Source: Putridiphycobacter sp045107045 (lineage in GTDB: Bacteria > Bacteroidota > Bacteroidia > Flavobacteriales_D > Crocinitomicaceae). Taken from it: a stretch of DNA of 64,000 nucleotides. The notes beneath the pieces are model-generated. The model was not told the origin of the DNA and searched no databases. It worked only from the letters and a program-made list of their open reading frames with translations. The translations under genes were made by a program, and so were the position numbers. The DNA lies in assembly GCA_045107045.1 (NCBI GenBank), contig JBGCFR010000011.1, positions 34,202 through 98,201 of the forward strand. Direction: 5' to 3'. This document shows, piece by piece, positions 25,442-34,882 of this stretch; within the stretch, counting starts at the first letter, position 1, and every line of letters begins with the position of its first letter.

Positions 25442-26431
25442 ATGGAAAACGTGACCACACTTGGAGAATTTATTATTGATAGACAAAAAGATTATCCTGG
25501 ATCATCAGGAGAGTTTTCTCAACTACTAAGTGCTATTAGATTAGCTTCGAAAGTGGTTAGTCAACAAATTAACAAAGCTGGACTGTTAAATCATATTTTA
25601 GGAGCCGCTTCATCTGAAAATATTCAAGGTGAGCAACAACAAAAACTTGACATATATGCAAATGATCAATTCATTAAAGCATTAACTAAACGACAAGTTG
25701 TTTGTGGAATTGCTTCTGAAGAAAACGACGACTATATTGAACTTAATAATGATGGAAAATATATTGTTTCTATGGATCCACTTGACGGCTCTTCAAATAT
25801 TGATGTTAATGTTTCTGTAGGAACCATTTTTAGTATCTACGAAAGAATTAGTGCTGTAGGAACAGTTGTTACTGAAGCTGACTTCTTACAAAAGGGCTCA
25901 GCACAAATTGCAGCAGGATATGTCATTTATGGCTCTTCAACTATGCTAGTTTATACAACCGGCAATGGAGTAAATGGTTTTACATATGATCCAGGAATTG
26001 GTGTTTTTGTGCTCTCTCATCCCAACATGACATTTCCGAATGAAGGAAAAATATACTCAATGAATGAAGGGAATTTTTACAATTGTTCAGAAGGAATTCA
26101 AAACTATATTAAATTTGCTCAAACAATTGACAAATCAACCAATAGACCATATACTGGTAGGTATATCGGTTCGCTAGTTGCCGACTTTCATAGAAACATA
26201 ATCAAAGGTGGAATCTATATTTATCCTTCAACATCATCTGCACCAAATGGAAAACTTCGCTTGCTATACGAATGTAATCCAATAGCATTTATTGCAGAGC
26301 AGGCTGGTGGGAGTGCAAGTGATGGAAAAATAAGAATTCTAGATATTGAACCAACTGAGTTACATCAACGGGTTCCATTATTTACAGGCATTACCAATAT
26401 GGTTAATAAAGTGGAGTCCTTTTTGGACTAA
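25442..26431 (+). CDS. fbp: Fructose-1,6-bisphosphatase class 1
   Basis: 329 residues, typical of class I FBPase. It hydrolyses fructose 1,6-bisphosphate in gluconeogenesis. The metal-binding loop SMDPLDGSSNIDVN (110-123) and the upstream ASEENDD segment are intact. The later segments RYIGSLVADFHRN and GGIYIYPSTSSAPNGKLRLLYECNP contain the substrate-binding Arg/Tyr residues of the family, and EQAGG is near the end. It is a single gene with no coupled neighbour; the convergent thioesterase follows. Confidence 0.97.
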   Translation: MENVTTLGEFIIDRQKDYPGSSGEFSQLLSAIRLASKVVSQQINKAGLLNHILGAASSENIQGEQQQKLDIYANDQFIKALTKRQVVCGIASEENDDYIELNNDGKYIVSMDPLDGSSNIDVNVSVGTIFSIYERISAVGTVVTEADFLQKGSAQIAAGYVIYGSSTMLVYTTGNGVNGFTYDPGIGVFVLSHPNMTFPNEGKIYSMNEGNFYNCSEGIQNYIKFAQTIDKSTNRPYTGRYIGSLVADFHRNIIKGGIYIYPSTSSAPNGKLRLLYECNPIAFIAEQAGGSASDGKIRILDIEPTELHQRVPLFTGITNMVNKVESFLD

Positions 26432-26453
26432 AATTTACTTTTTAAGGGTTAAA

Positions 26454-26963
26454 TTAAGCGAACAATGCTTTTAGCTCTGTTGCATCTTCAGGTTTCATTT
26501 TCCCTGCTAATATTAAGCTCAATTGCTTTCTTCGCAGTGCACCTTCAAAACGTTTTTTCTCCTCTTCAGTCTCAGCAATAATTGGTGGAATTTCTATTGG
26601 TAATCCATTTTGATCAACCGCAACAAATGTAAATATTGCCTGATTACTGGAAATTATTTTATTTGTCGATCTATCTTCAATAGACACATCAATAATAACC
26701 TCCATTGAGGATGAAAAAGCTCGCGATACTTTAGCTTTTAGAGTAACTGTGTCTCCTAAATTAACGGGTTCATTAAATGACACATTGTTCACTGAAGCTG
26801 TTACTGCCACTCTTTTACTATGTCGGTTTGCAGATACAAATGCAATTTCATCCATCCAAGCCAATAACCTGCCGCCAAACAAATTACCCAATGTATTAGT
26901 ATCATTCGGTAAAACAAGCTTTGTACTTTCCGCTAATGATGCCTTTGCAAACTTTCCTTCCAT
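26454..26963 (-). CDS. Acyl-CoA thioesterase (hotdog fold)
   Basis: 169 residues with the YciA/BACH-type pattern PNDTNTLGNLFGGRLLAWMDE (19-39), where Asn/Asp residues form the active site, then A.RHS, a VNNVSFNEPVNLGDTV strand and a TFVAVD end. It releases CoA from acyl-CoA in the cytoplasm; chain-length preference is not readable. It is an isolated gene, with a short C-terminal helical extension. Confidence 0.9.
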   Translation of the reverse strand: MEGKFAKASLAESTKLVLPNDTNTLGNLFGGRLLAWMDEIAFVSANRHSKRVAVTASVNNVSFNEPVNLGDTVTLKAKVSRAFSSSMEVIIDVSIEDRSTNKIISSNQAIFTFVAVDQNGLPIEIPPIIAETEEEKKRFEGALRRKQLSLILAGKMKPEDATELKALFA

Positions 26964-26977
26964 ATAACTTATGAAAT

Positions 26978-27010
26978 AAAAAATGCTCCAAAATTTTGGA
27001 GCATTTTTTA
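26978..27010 (-). terminator. Terminator downstream of ppiD
   Basis: A near-perfect stem (26978-26994 with 26995-27010) between the PpiD-like gene and the thioesterase start. On the minus strand it ends with U-rich sequence. Confidence 0.85.
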
Positions 27011-27012
27011 GA

Positions 27013-29241
27013 TTATCTTCCTTGAGCGGCTTTCTTCAGTCTATTGTCCTTAATATCGGCTTTATCTCTTAAAGCCTTCATAACATTTCCATCAACATTG
27101 TTAACTCTTGTTGATATTTCAGCAAAACGTTCAGAGGTAAGATCATAGCCCTCTGGCATAGCTACTTCATTAATTTGATTAAGAACAATTAAGAATACAC
27201 CAGCCTCTCCTTGAATAGGCTTTAACATAGCTCCTTCATTTTCTTTACTCAAAGAAAATATGGATCCAACCACCTTATTTTCTTTCCCTCCAACTCCAGC
27301 TATAGTTGCAGGTCCAAAAGTTACTGTTGCTTGTTGAACTTTACCATTTGGAATAGTTTGTGCTACTTCATTAATATTCTTTATTCCGGACATCAAATCA
27401 ATATAAAATGCCGCTTGTTTCTCTCTTAAGGCAGGAGTTCTCATTTGGCTTTTAACAGCTTCAAAACTTGGCACTCCCATCTCAATTTTACTTTCTAAAT
27501 ACGCCACTTTGATTTTAGAATCGTCAAAAATCGGTGTTGAGATATCTCCAACTTCTGAATCTAAAGAAAAAGCAAATTTTTGTATTTTTTGATGATCTTT
27601 AAATCCAGTTACGTATCTAGATGAAAGATACATTTTCACATAACTTGCAATCAATCCATTTTCCTTTGCCAACTTATAAAACGCCGAATCATCTTTAGTC
27701 GCTTCTAAATCATTAATAAAGTCATATGCCAAATTCTCAGCAATTTGGATTGTTTCAATCCCTGGTTTTACAGTTTTACGAATAGGAGCAAGTTTAGGTA
27801 ACTTTCTATCCTCTCGTCCTAACACTTCAACAATATGATATCCATATGTTGTTTTCACTAATTGAATAGCACCCATCGCCCCTTCAAAAGAAGCTTTATC
27901 GAATTCTGGAACCATAGTACCCTGCTTAAACCATTTGTATTCTCCTCCATTCTCTTTTGAACCAGGATCATCAGTAAATTGTACTACCATTTCAGCAAAG
28001 TTTTTCTTAGTTTTAATCACTCTAACCAAACTATCTGCCAACGATTTTGCTACATCCTCACTTCTCTCATTTGTAGAAATTAAAATATGACGCACCCATG
28101 ATCGTTTTTGATTCTCAAAACCATTAACTTTTGCAATCATAATCTGAAGTTGCCCATCAGCTGTAGTTGTTTCAAAAGGTCCTATTACATCACCGTCTTC
28201 TGATGATTGCACCATACTATCAATTGATGCTGGGTACTGATACGTTTTACTTTGATCATCAATTACTAACTCCTCAGTAGTTCCTAATTCAAATCCAGTA
28301 GTATCAGAATAAAATTTATCCTCACCCTTGGTCGCCATGAAATACACATTATTGTCTGTTTCAGCAAAATCTGACTTTAAATTGGTCAACTCTGCCTTTA
28401 ACAATGTTAAATCTTCTTGACTATAAACCACAGGGAATTCAACAAATTGAATTTCTGCTGACTCAGTAGTTTGCTGATATACTTTATCGTTTTTGTGTTT
28501 CTGGTAGTATGCTTTGATATCCTCATCACTAAACCCTACTTCTTCTTCACTAATTGAGCCATATGGTTGCATTACGAAGCTAATATCTCTTGTTTGCGCA
28601 TTGCCATTATATACATCTTTTAATTCTAGCGAATTAACAAAAACTCCTTTTTTAATTAATGACACGAACTTATCAGTACTTCTTGCATCTTTCAATTCTT
28701 TCTCAAAATCCTTCCATTGAACTTTCGCTTGCTGCCACCTATTATACACTGCAGTGTCCGCTCCATCTGGACTACTTTGCAAGCCTTCTAAATAATTAAC
28801 TACAGAATCTCTTGAAAATTCACCAATAGTATTTTTAAACATACCAATTTCAGATATCCATGGATGGATGTGATTCCCAGTTATCATATCATTTAACTCA
28901 GCTGACGAAACACTTAAACCTAAGTCAGTAAGTTCACTCTCCATCAAAGCCTTTCGAATAATCTCATTAAAAGCTTGATCTCTCGAATTCTGCTCATCAT
29001 CTGCTGTAAATTCTTTGCCTTGATAACCCGCATTCTGTCGGTCTCTGTTCACAAAGTCTTCCTCCAGTTTATTTAACTCTGACTCGTTCATCTCCACCCC
29101 AGCAATCTCTCCAGAAGCTAATGGTTCCACACCACCGCCAAAGTTTTTAAAGCTATCAGTAAAGATAAATGCCAACATGGCCAATCCTATTACAATTAAT
29201 AATAAGTATGAATTTTTTTGTATTTTTCCAATAACTGCCAT
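27013..29241 (-). CDS. PpiD-like membrane-anchored peptidyl-prolyl isomerase/chaperone
   Basis: 742 residues. A transmembrane anchor at about 11-28 is preceded by a short basic cytosolic stub. A SurA-N-like chaperone region spans roughly 40-200 (NEIIRKALMESEL). A parvulin-type rotamase domain lies at about 381-480: VRHILIST, FAEMVVQFTDDPGSKENGGEYKW, TYGYHIVEV. This layout is that of PpiD, which assists folding of proteins leaving the Sec translocon, including outer-membrane proteins. Bacteroidetes members have longer C-terminal regions, as here. Single gene with its own terminator. Confidence 0.9.
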   Translation of the reverse strand: MAVIGKIQKNSYLLLIVIGLAMLAFIFTDSFKNFGGGVEPLASGEIAGVEMNESELNKLEEDFVNRDRQNAGYQGKEFTADDEQNSRDQAFNEIIRKALMESELTDLGLSVSSAELNDMITGNHIHPWISEIGMFKNTIGEFSRDSVVNYLEGLQSSPDGADTAVYNRWQQAKVQWKDFEKELKDARSTDKFVSLIKKGVFVNSLELKDVYNGNAQTRDISFVMQPYGSISEEEVGFSDEDIKAYYQKHKNDKVYQQTTESAEIQFVEFPVVYSQEDLTLLKAELTNLKSDFAETDNNVYFMATKGEDKFYSDTTGFELGTTEELVIDDQSKTYQYPASIDSMVQSSEDGDVIGPFETTTADGQLQIMIAKVNGFENQKRSWVRHILISTNERSEDVAKSLADSLVRVIKTKKNFAEMVVQFTDDPGSKENGGEYKWFKQGTMVPEFDKASFEGAMGAIQLVKTTYGYHIVEVLGREDRKLPKLAPIRKTVKPGIETIQIAENLAYDFINDLEATKDDSAFYKLAKENGLIASYVKMYLSSRYVTGFKDHQKIQKFAFSLDSEVGDISTPIFDDSKIKVAYLESKIEMGVPSFEAVKSQMRTPALREKQAAFYIDLMSGIKNINEVAQTIPNGKVQQATVTFGPATIAGVGGKENKVVGSIFSLSKENEGAMLKPIQGEAGVFLIVLNQINEVAMPEGYDLTSERFAEISTRVNNVDGNVMKALRDKADIKDNRLKKAAQGR

Positions 29242-29335
29242 TACTGTATATTTAGTTTAATTTAAGAATTTGCGAATATACCTTTATTACTTTAAATAAA
29301 AAAGAAGTAAGATGGATAATTTCTATTTGATTAGT

Positions 29336-30415
29336 CTAATTTATTAGACCTAAGCAAATTTTTAATCGAATCACCTTTTTAACTGAGGCATAAACCTGTT
29401 GTTCTAGGATCGGATCTTTACTAATACCATCAAGGATATCCGAAACTGCTTTTTTCGGATCAACCGGCATTAACACGACATCACAACCTGCTTTTACAGC
29501 TTCAAGTTCACAATTCGGTACACGAATAACTCCCCCCATATTCATAGCATCCGTTATTATGATTCCTCTAAAGTTTAGCTCATTCTTTAGCAACCCTGTC
29601 ACTATCTTTCTAGAACAGGTTGATGGCTGATTATCTGTATTGTACTTTTCATTGTTCTTAATCGCTATGTGGGCAACCATAATTGAAATAACACCGCTAT
29701 TAATTAAGGGTATATAATTCTTTACTTCCTTCATTTCACCATCAATATACACCAGTTTTTCATGAGTATCTCCCTTGACATAACCATGACCGGGAAAATG
29801 CTTTGCAGTTGCTACTATTCCCATTTGTTGAGTTTCGTCGATAAAAAGTTTTGACCATATCTGTGCTGTATCACTATTATTTCCAAAACTTCTTGAACTA
29901 ACAACCTTGTTTGGAGACATATCGACTACGGGGGCGTAGTTATAGGTAATACCTATTTGTTTTAAATCTTTGCATATAAGCTGAGTATAGTAGACCACTT
30001 CCTTTCTAGAGAGCATTTGACTGGCTTTTTTTACTGGTGTGGTTCCAGTTATTTTTCTATTTATCAATGTGGGTTCTGCATCAGCCGAAAAAATTAATGG
30101 TAATGTCTTATTTAGAGTTTGAAACTGGTTTTTCATTTCTATAAAACCTTGTTTTGACCCATTCAATAATATAATTCCGCCTATATATTTTTCCGTGATT
30201 AACTGCTTAATTACCGAGGTTGGTTTGCCTAACCTTCCGGCCGCAACAACAATCATTTGAGCGACCCTTTCTTGCTTTGAAATGGATTGAAAAATAGAAT
30301 CAGTTTTCTGCGCCAAAGCTGGGTGATATTGAAAGAAGTCTTTAAGATCATAAGACCAACTTAAAAGGGGCAAGCAAATAAAAATTAAACTAAGTCTTCT
30401 CATAATTTTTGGCAT
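29336..30415 (-). CDS. Glycoside hydrolase family 3 (NagZ-like beta-N-acetylhexosaminidase)
   Basis: 359 residues; a signal peptide is present, and the start may be ATG at codon 5 (MRRLSLIFI). The GH3 N-terminal barrel is visible: KHFPGHG (205-211), the NagZ-type DTH (216-218) supplying the acid/base His, and the nucleophile Asp289 in IIITDAMNMGG. This Asp/His pairing is characteristic of NagZ, which removes N-acetylglucosamine from muropeptides. Signal peptide implies a periplasmic or surface enzyme, unlike cytoplasmic NagZ in E. coli. No peptidoglycan-recycling neighbour is visible. Many Bacteroidetes homologues are fused to a serine-hydrolase domain; this one is not. Confidence 0.88.
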   Translation of the reverse strand: MPKIMRRLSLIFICLPLLSWSYDLKDFFQYHPALAQKTDSIFQSISKQERVAQMIVVAAGRLGKPTSVIKQLITEKYIGGIILLNGSKQGFIEMKNQFQTLNKTLPLIFSADAEPTLINRKITGTTPVKKASQMLSRKEVVYYTQLICKDLKQIGITYNYAPVVDMSPNKVVSSRSFGNNSDTAQIWSKLFIDETQQMGIVATAKHFPGHGYVKGDTHEKLVYIDGEMKEVKNYIPLINSGVISIMVAHIAIKNNEKYNTDNQPSTCSRKIVTGLLKNELNFRGIIITDAMNMGGVIRVPNCELEAVKAGCDVVLMPVDPKKAVSDILDGISKDPILEQQVYASVKKVIRLKICLGLIN

Positions 30416-30450
30416 AAAAAAACTCCGTTAATTGCTTAACGGAGTTTTTA
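30416..30450 (-). terminator. Terminator after the PorE-like gene
   Basis: Stem of about 13 bp around the loop attgc; on the minus strand it is followed by a U run. It closes the TPR/PorE-like operon. Confidence 0.85.
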
Positions 30451-30461
30451 AATTTAAATAT

Positions 30462-32564
30462 TTATTGTCCAATGACCTTAACCATTGTACGTCTATTCTT
30501 TTGATGTGCCTCTTCTTTTTCACGAACAGATGACAAGTTCTCTAGTACTGCATCTGAAACTTCCAATTGCTTAGACCCATAGCCTTTTGTTTCAATTCTG
30601 TCTGCTGCAATACCTTTAGAAACGACATAATCTCTAGCCACTTTTGACCGTCTTTTTGACAAACTATTATTATACCAAACCGCTCCTCTAGAATCGGTGT
30701 GACCAGCTAATTCAATTCTTAGACTAGGATTCTCTTCCATAATTTTAACCAATCGATCTAATTCATCAACTGATTCATGACGAAGTGTAGATTTGTCAAA
30801 ATCAAAATAAATGTTTCTTAAAACAAATTCAGCACCTTCTTCCAACTTTTGCATTTCAAAATTGATAGTATACTCATTACCTTCGTCTTCAGTTCGAAGC
30901 ACCAAATTATCAGATGCTAAAGTATAACCCGGTTTTGTAGACGTAATTGCATAATTCCTTCCGGTTTCTACAGCCAATGCATAGTTACCATTATCATCTG
31001 GAATGATGTCATAAACCCTTTCATTAGAATTTGCATCAGTAAATGAAATAGATGAGACCAATGGTTCACCATTATCTTTATTCTTAACATTACCTCTAAC
31101 TATAACTAAATCTCTTTTAGCGTAATCTTCAGTAATATTTTTATCGGTCAATGGATCTAAGGCTCCACTTACTAGACCTGAGTTCGCATATAATGGATCT
31201 TTCTTATCTCCAAGAAAAGTAATTTGATAAATATCTTTTTCACCATAACCGCCTTCTCGTACTGATGAAAAATAAGCATAACGCTCATTACCCGACACTA
31301 CATAATATACATCATCTCCAGGAGTGTTAATAGGATACCCAATATTTATAGGTTCTGACCATTCGTTAGTCTCATCATTATACTCGGTTTTAAAAATATC
31401 TAATCCTCCCATAGTTTTATGACCACTTGACGAAAACAATAACGTTTTATTATCTGCTGCGAAAAACACACCCTTTTCATCAAACTCAGTGTTTACAGGA
31501 GCACCAATATTTTGTGGTTCACCCCAAGTATTATTTGCTTCATCCCAAAGTGCCATATAAATATCATGCCCTCCTAAACCTCCAGGTTTATTAGTTACAA
31601 AAAATAGCTTCTTCTCATCAAATGACAATGTTGCGGCTTCCTCATGATAATCAGTATTAATACTCTCTCCAATATTTTGAAGTTTTTCCCATTTACCTGA
31701 GTCATCTTTACGAGTAATTAATAAATTACCATCTTTTCTACTAATACCATGGTATGTAATCAATGATTTTCCATCAGGTGCAATACCAACTGTAGCATCA
31801 TGAGATTTAGTATTCACTTCTGACCCAATATTCACAGCTGGTCCCCAATCAGCACCAAAACCTCGACTTGAGAAGTAAATATCTTCAAAATGATATCCTG
31901 ATTCATCTTTTTCTTTCCCAATATTTCCATCCGGTCTTCTTGATGTAAAATATAACTCTCTATTATCGGCAGATATCACTGGTCCAAAATCAGGATATTT
32001 CGTATTAACATTAGGCCCCAAGTTATCAACCCAAACCCTAACAGGGTTTTTAGCTAATTCTCTACCTACCTTACATTCCTGAATTTTTTTATTAATAAAA
32101 AACCTCATTTGATTATCAGATGGATCTAATGTTTCTTTATAACCTCTAAAAAGAGTAATTGATTCATCAAATTGCCCATCCATGTGGTAGGCTTGTGCTA
32201 AATGGAAGTCTAAATCAGGATAGTCTTTTTCATCTCCACCAGTAGATTTAACATATTCTAATCTATCTAAAGCCTTATATTTTTGCGTACTTGACAAATA
32301 ACAAATACCCATTCTATAATTTAAATAAGCACTCTTCGAATGAAAAGAATCGGCTTCAACATAGTGCGACAATGCATTAGCCATATCATCTTCACTACCT
32401 CGCTCAAAGTGAATATCACCCAGTTTAATTTCTTTTAACGCTTTACCGAACCCAGGCTTACTGCCGAGAACTGTCTTATCGAATGGTTGATCTACAACTT
32501 GAGAAAAACCTACAAAGCCTATTAAAAAGGCTAGAACTACTAATATTTTATTCATTATTCTCAT
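30462..32564 (-). CDS. OmpA family protein with TPR, PD40 propeller and carboxypeptidase-like domains (PorE-like)
   Basis: 700 residues. Signal peptide (..VGFSQ), then TPR-like helices (about 45-170), then PD40/WD40-like propeller blades (about 190-430; repeated DIY and LYFTSRRPDG, FFVTNKPGGLGG motifs), a carboxypeptidase-regulatory-like strand domain (about 485-565), and a C-terminal OmpA peptidoglycan-binding domain (NIYFDFDKSTLRHES, GHTDSRGAVWYNNSLSKRRS). This four-part order is that of PorE, a peptidoglycan-anchoring component associated with T9SS. Assignment as the true PorE orthologue is uncertain because paralogues are common. It starts within the stop codon of the TPR gene (TAATG); an in-frame ATG at 32555 is an alternative. 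Confidence 0.85.
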   Translation of the reverse strand: MRIMNKILVVLAFLIGFVGFSQVVDQPFDKTVLGSKPGFGKALKEIKLGDIHFERGSEDDMANALSHYVEADSFHSKSAYLNYRMGICYLSSTQKYKALDRLEYVKSTGGDEKDYPDLDFHLAQAYHMDGQFDESITLFRGYKETLDPSDNQMRFFINKKIQECKVGRELAKNPVRVWVDNLGPNVNTKYPDFGPVISADNRELYFTSRRPDGNIGKEKDESGYHFEDIYFSSRGFGADWGPAVNIGSEVNTKSHDATVGIAPDGKSLITYHGISRKDGNLLITRKDDSGKWEKLQNIGESINTDYHEEAATLSFDEKKLFFVTNKPGGLGGHDIYMALWDEANNTWGEPQNIGAPVNTEFDEKGVFFAADNKTLLFSSSGHKTMGGLDIFKTEYNDETNEWSEPINIGYPINTPGDDVYYVVSGNERYAYFSSVREGGYGEKDIYQITFLGDKKDPLYANSGLVSGALDPLTDKNITEDYAKRDLVIVRGNVKNKDNGEPLVSSISFTDANSNERVYDIIPDDNGNYALAVETGRNYAITSTKPGYTLASDNLVLRTEDEGNEYTINFEMQKLEEGAEFVLRNIYFDFDKSTLRHESVDELDRLVKIMEENPSLRIELAGHTDSRGAVWYNNSLSKRRSKVARDYVVSKGIAADRIETKGYGSKQLEVSDAVLENLSSVREKEEAHQKNRRTMVKVIGQ

Positions 32565-33598
32565 TATTCGTTACAAGCTGCACTATTTAAAAATTTCTCT
32601 GCTTTTTCTGATCCTAGTATAAAAGCTTCTTCCCAATCTTCACAAGCCTCAGTAACCATTCGTGTCATTTCTTTCGCAATTCCTCTGTTATAGAAAGCTT
32701 CTTTTGACTCAGAATCAATAGAGATTGCTTGATTACACTTTTCTATTGCTGATTCGAAATCTTCTCTATCAATTAAAACTGCAGCTTGGTTAACAATTAT
32801 GTTAGCATTATTTGGCTGGATTTTGAATGCTTCATTAAAAGCAGATTCAGCATTATCAAGATCCTCTAGTCCTTTATAATAATTCCCTTTTAAAATTAAA
32901 AAAGCAACCTTTTCACGACCTTCGGTAGCTGCAATTCCTTTATCAATATAGTCGACAGCTTTGTCAGATTCCTTTAACTTAATATAAGTGCTAGCAATAT
33001 TACTGTAAATGTATTTGCTTTCAGGTCTCAATTCTAAAGCTTTATTGTAATTAGCAATGGCTTTATTATACTCACCTAATCCCGAATTTACGTTACCCAT
33101 CAAAACGTTATAATCCGAATTATTTGGGTCCTTAGCATATAATTGATCAGCTGCTACTCTTGCACCAACGAAATCATTTGCCCCAACTTTGGCAGCTGCT
33201 AAAAAATAATTTTCTTCGTCCGATAGCGGTTTAAAAATTGCAATTCTTTCTAAAAAGTAAGCAGCACTATCATAATAATCGTTCATGTAGTAAGCCTTTC
33301 CTAGTTGGGAAAAAACTGTATACTGTACCTTTTCGATATTTTGTGCTGTTCTAGCATACTTCAATGCATCTGAATAATTTTTCTCTTCAAATCTAATAGA
33401 AGACATGTTCACATATGCCTCAGCATAAGACGGTTCCATCTCAGTCGTTTTTTTATAAAAACCGAATGCTTCAGATGTCTGACCAGCTTTGTAAGCACTA
33501 TTTCCCTGTTGAAAAATTTGTTTTGATTCTTCAGAATAATTTTTTTGCGCAAAAACTAACACAGGAAACAAGAAGGCAAAAAGTAATACTTTTTTCAT
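32564..33598 (-). CDS. Secreted TPR-repeat protein
   Basis: 344 residues, with a signal peptide (MKKVLLFAFLFPVLVFAQ) and about eight TPR units (SAYKAGQTSEAFGFYKKT, AEAYVNMSSIRFEEKNY, YYDSAAYFLERIA, SKYIYSNIASTYIKL, FYNRGIAK). TPRs bind protein partners, so a periplasmic scaffold is likely. It is translationally linked to the PorE-like gene through overlapping stop and start codons, which points to a joint envelope function. An inverted repeat lies upstream (33629-33662). Confidence 0.85.
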   Translation of the reverse strand: MKKVLLFAFLFPVLVFAQKNYSEESKQIFQQGNSAYKAGQTSEAFGFYKKTTEMEPSYAEAYVNMSSIRFEEKNYSDALKYARTAQNIEKVQYTVFSQLGKAYYMNDYYDSAAYFLERIAIFKPLSDEENYFLAAAKVGANDFVGARVAADQLYAKDPNNSDYNVLMGNVNSGLGEYNKAIANYNKALELRPESKYIYSNIASTYIKLKESDKAVDYIDKGIAATEGREKVAFLILKGNYYKGLEDLDNAESAFNEAFKIQPNNANIIVNQAAVLIDREDFESAIEKCNQAISIDSESKEAFYNRGIAKEMTRMVTEACEDWEEAFILGSEKAEKFLNSAACNE

Positions 33599-33793
33599 AC
33601 TTAACTATTATAATATATATATAATTAAGATGTTAACAACAGCCCAAACCACCCTTAACATCACAATTAATTAACAAAAATAGCAATATTATTTAGAAAA
33701 TCAGTAATTTATATTAGGATTTTCGATTTTCTACTTTATTATTAAATTCTCAGAAAAAAAACTATACTTTAGTTCTTCAAATAAGTTCGTAAA

Positions 33794-34882
33794 ATGGCAA
33801 AAAAAGCAATCATTACCCAAAAATCACTTAAATTCTTAACCGCTTACCTCAACAATCCTTCACCCACTGGTTTTGAGAAAGAGGGGCAAAAACTGTGGTT
33901 AAATTACTTAAAACCCTATATAGATGATTATTGGGTAGACAACTATGGTACAGTTGTCGGAATAGTTAACCCAAATGCCAAATATAAAGTTGTGATTGAA
34001 GCCCATGCTGATGAAATATCTTGGTTTGTTCATTACATAACTTCAGAAGGATTTATTTATCTAAGAAGAAATGGTGGTTCTGACCATCAAATTGCGCCAT
34101 CAAAGAGGGTTTTAATTCATACGAAAAAAGGTCTAGTCAATGCTGTTTTTGGATGGCCAGCCATCCATACTCGCTCTGGTAAAGCAGAAAAGCCGCCTAA
34201 AACAGATAATATTTTTTTGGATTGCGGATGTACAACTAAGGAGGAAGTTGAAGCACTTGGCGTTCATGTAGGCTGTGTAGTGACATATCCAGATGAATTT
34301 ATTGTACTTAATAAAAATAAATATGTTGGTAGAGCCCTTGATAATAGAATGGGTGGTTTTATGATTGCAGAAGTAGCAAGAATGCTTAAAGAGAATAAAA
34401 AAAAGTTGCCTTTTGGTTTATATATTACTAACTCTGTACAAGAAGAAATTGGGTTGAGAGGTGCGCAAATGATTGCAGAGCGTATTCAACCTGACGTTGC
34501 TATTGTAACGGATGTTTGTCATGACACCCAAACACCTATGCTAAACAAAATTGTTCAAGGAGATATTGTTGGAGGAGATGGTCCTGTTTTAACGTACGGG
34601 CCTGCAGTGCAAACCAACTTACTGGATTTAGTAATTAGCGCAGCTGAAAAATCGAAAATACCTTTCCAACGTGCAGCTGCATCTAGATCAACAGGAACTG
34701 ACACAGATGCTTTCGCCTATTCTAATAAAGGCGTACCATCTTGCCTAATTTCATTACCTCTAAGATATATGCATACTACTGTTGAAATGGCGCATAAAGA
34801 TGATGTTGAGAATTGTATCCGTTTGATTTATGAAGCAGTGCTGAAGATTAAAAGCAATCAGGATTTTAGATACTTTACTTAA
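33794..34882 (+). CDS. M42 family metallopeptidase
   Basis: 362 residues. Zinc ligands of the M42/M28 co-catalytic fold are visible: EAHADE (His71, Asp73), GRALDNRMGG (Asp183), QEEIG (Glu217-Glu218 with the catalytic base) and TDVCHDT (Asp240), plus RYMHTTVEM near the end. Members are cytoplasmic aminopeptidases (glutamyl or general), usually large oligomers. The N-terminus MAKKAIITQ is unprocessed, fitting a cytosolic enzyme. Convergent with the amidohydrolase-like gene; 8 bases overlap. Confidence 0.93.
   Translation: MAKKAIITQKSLKFLTAYLNNPSPTGFEKEGQKLWLNYLKPYIDDYWVDNYGTVVGIVNPNAKYKVVIEAHADEISWFVHYITSEGFIYLRRNGGSDHQIAPSKRVLIHTKKGLVNAVFGWPAIHTRSGKAEKPPKTDNIFLDCGCTTKEEVEALGVHVGCVVTYPDEFIVLNKNKYVGRALDNRMGGFMIAEVARMLKENKKKLPFGLYITNSVQEEIGLRGAQMIAERIQPDVAIVTDVCHDTQTPMLNKIVQGDIVGGDGPVLTYGPAVQTNLLDLVISAAEKSKIPFQRAAASRSTGTDTDAFAYSNKGVPSCLISLPLRYMHTTVEMAHKDDVENCIRLIYEAVLKIKSNQDFRYFT

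Noticed and set aside
33606..33622. TATA-rich run upstream of the TPR gene considered as a repeat
   Set aside because: It is simple AT-rich promoter sequence without unit structure.
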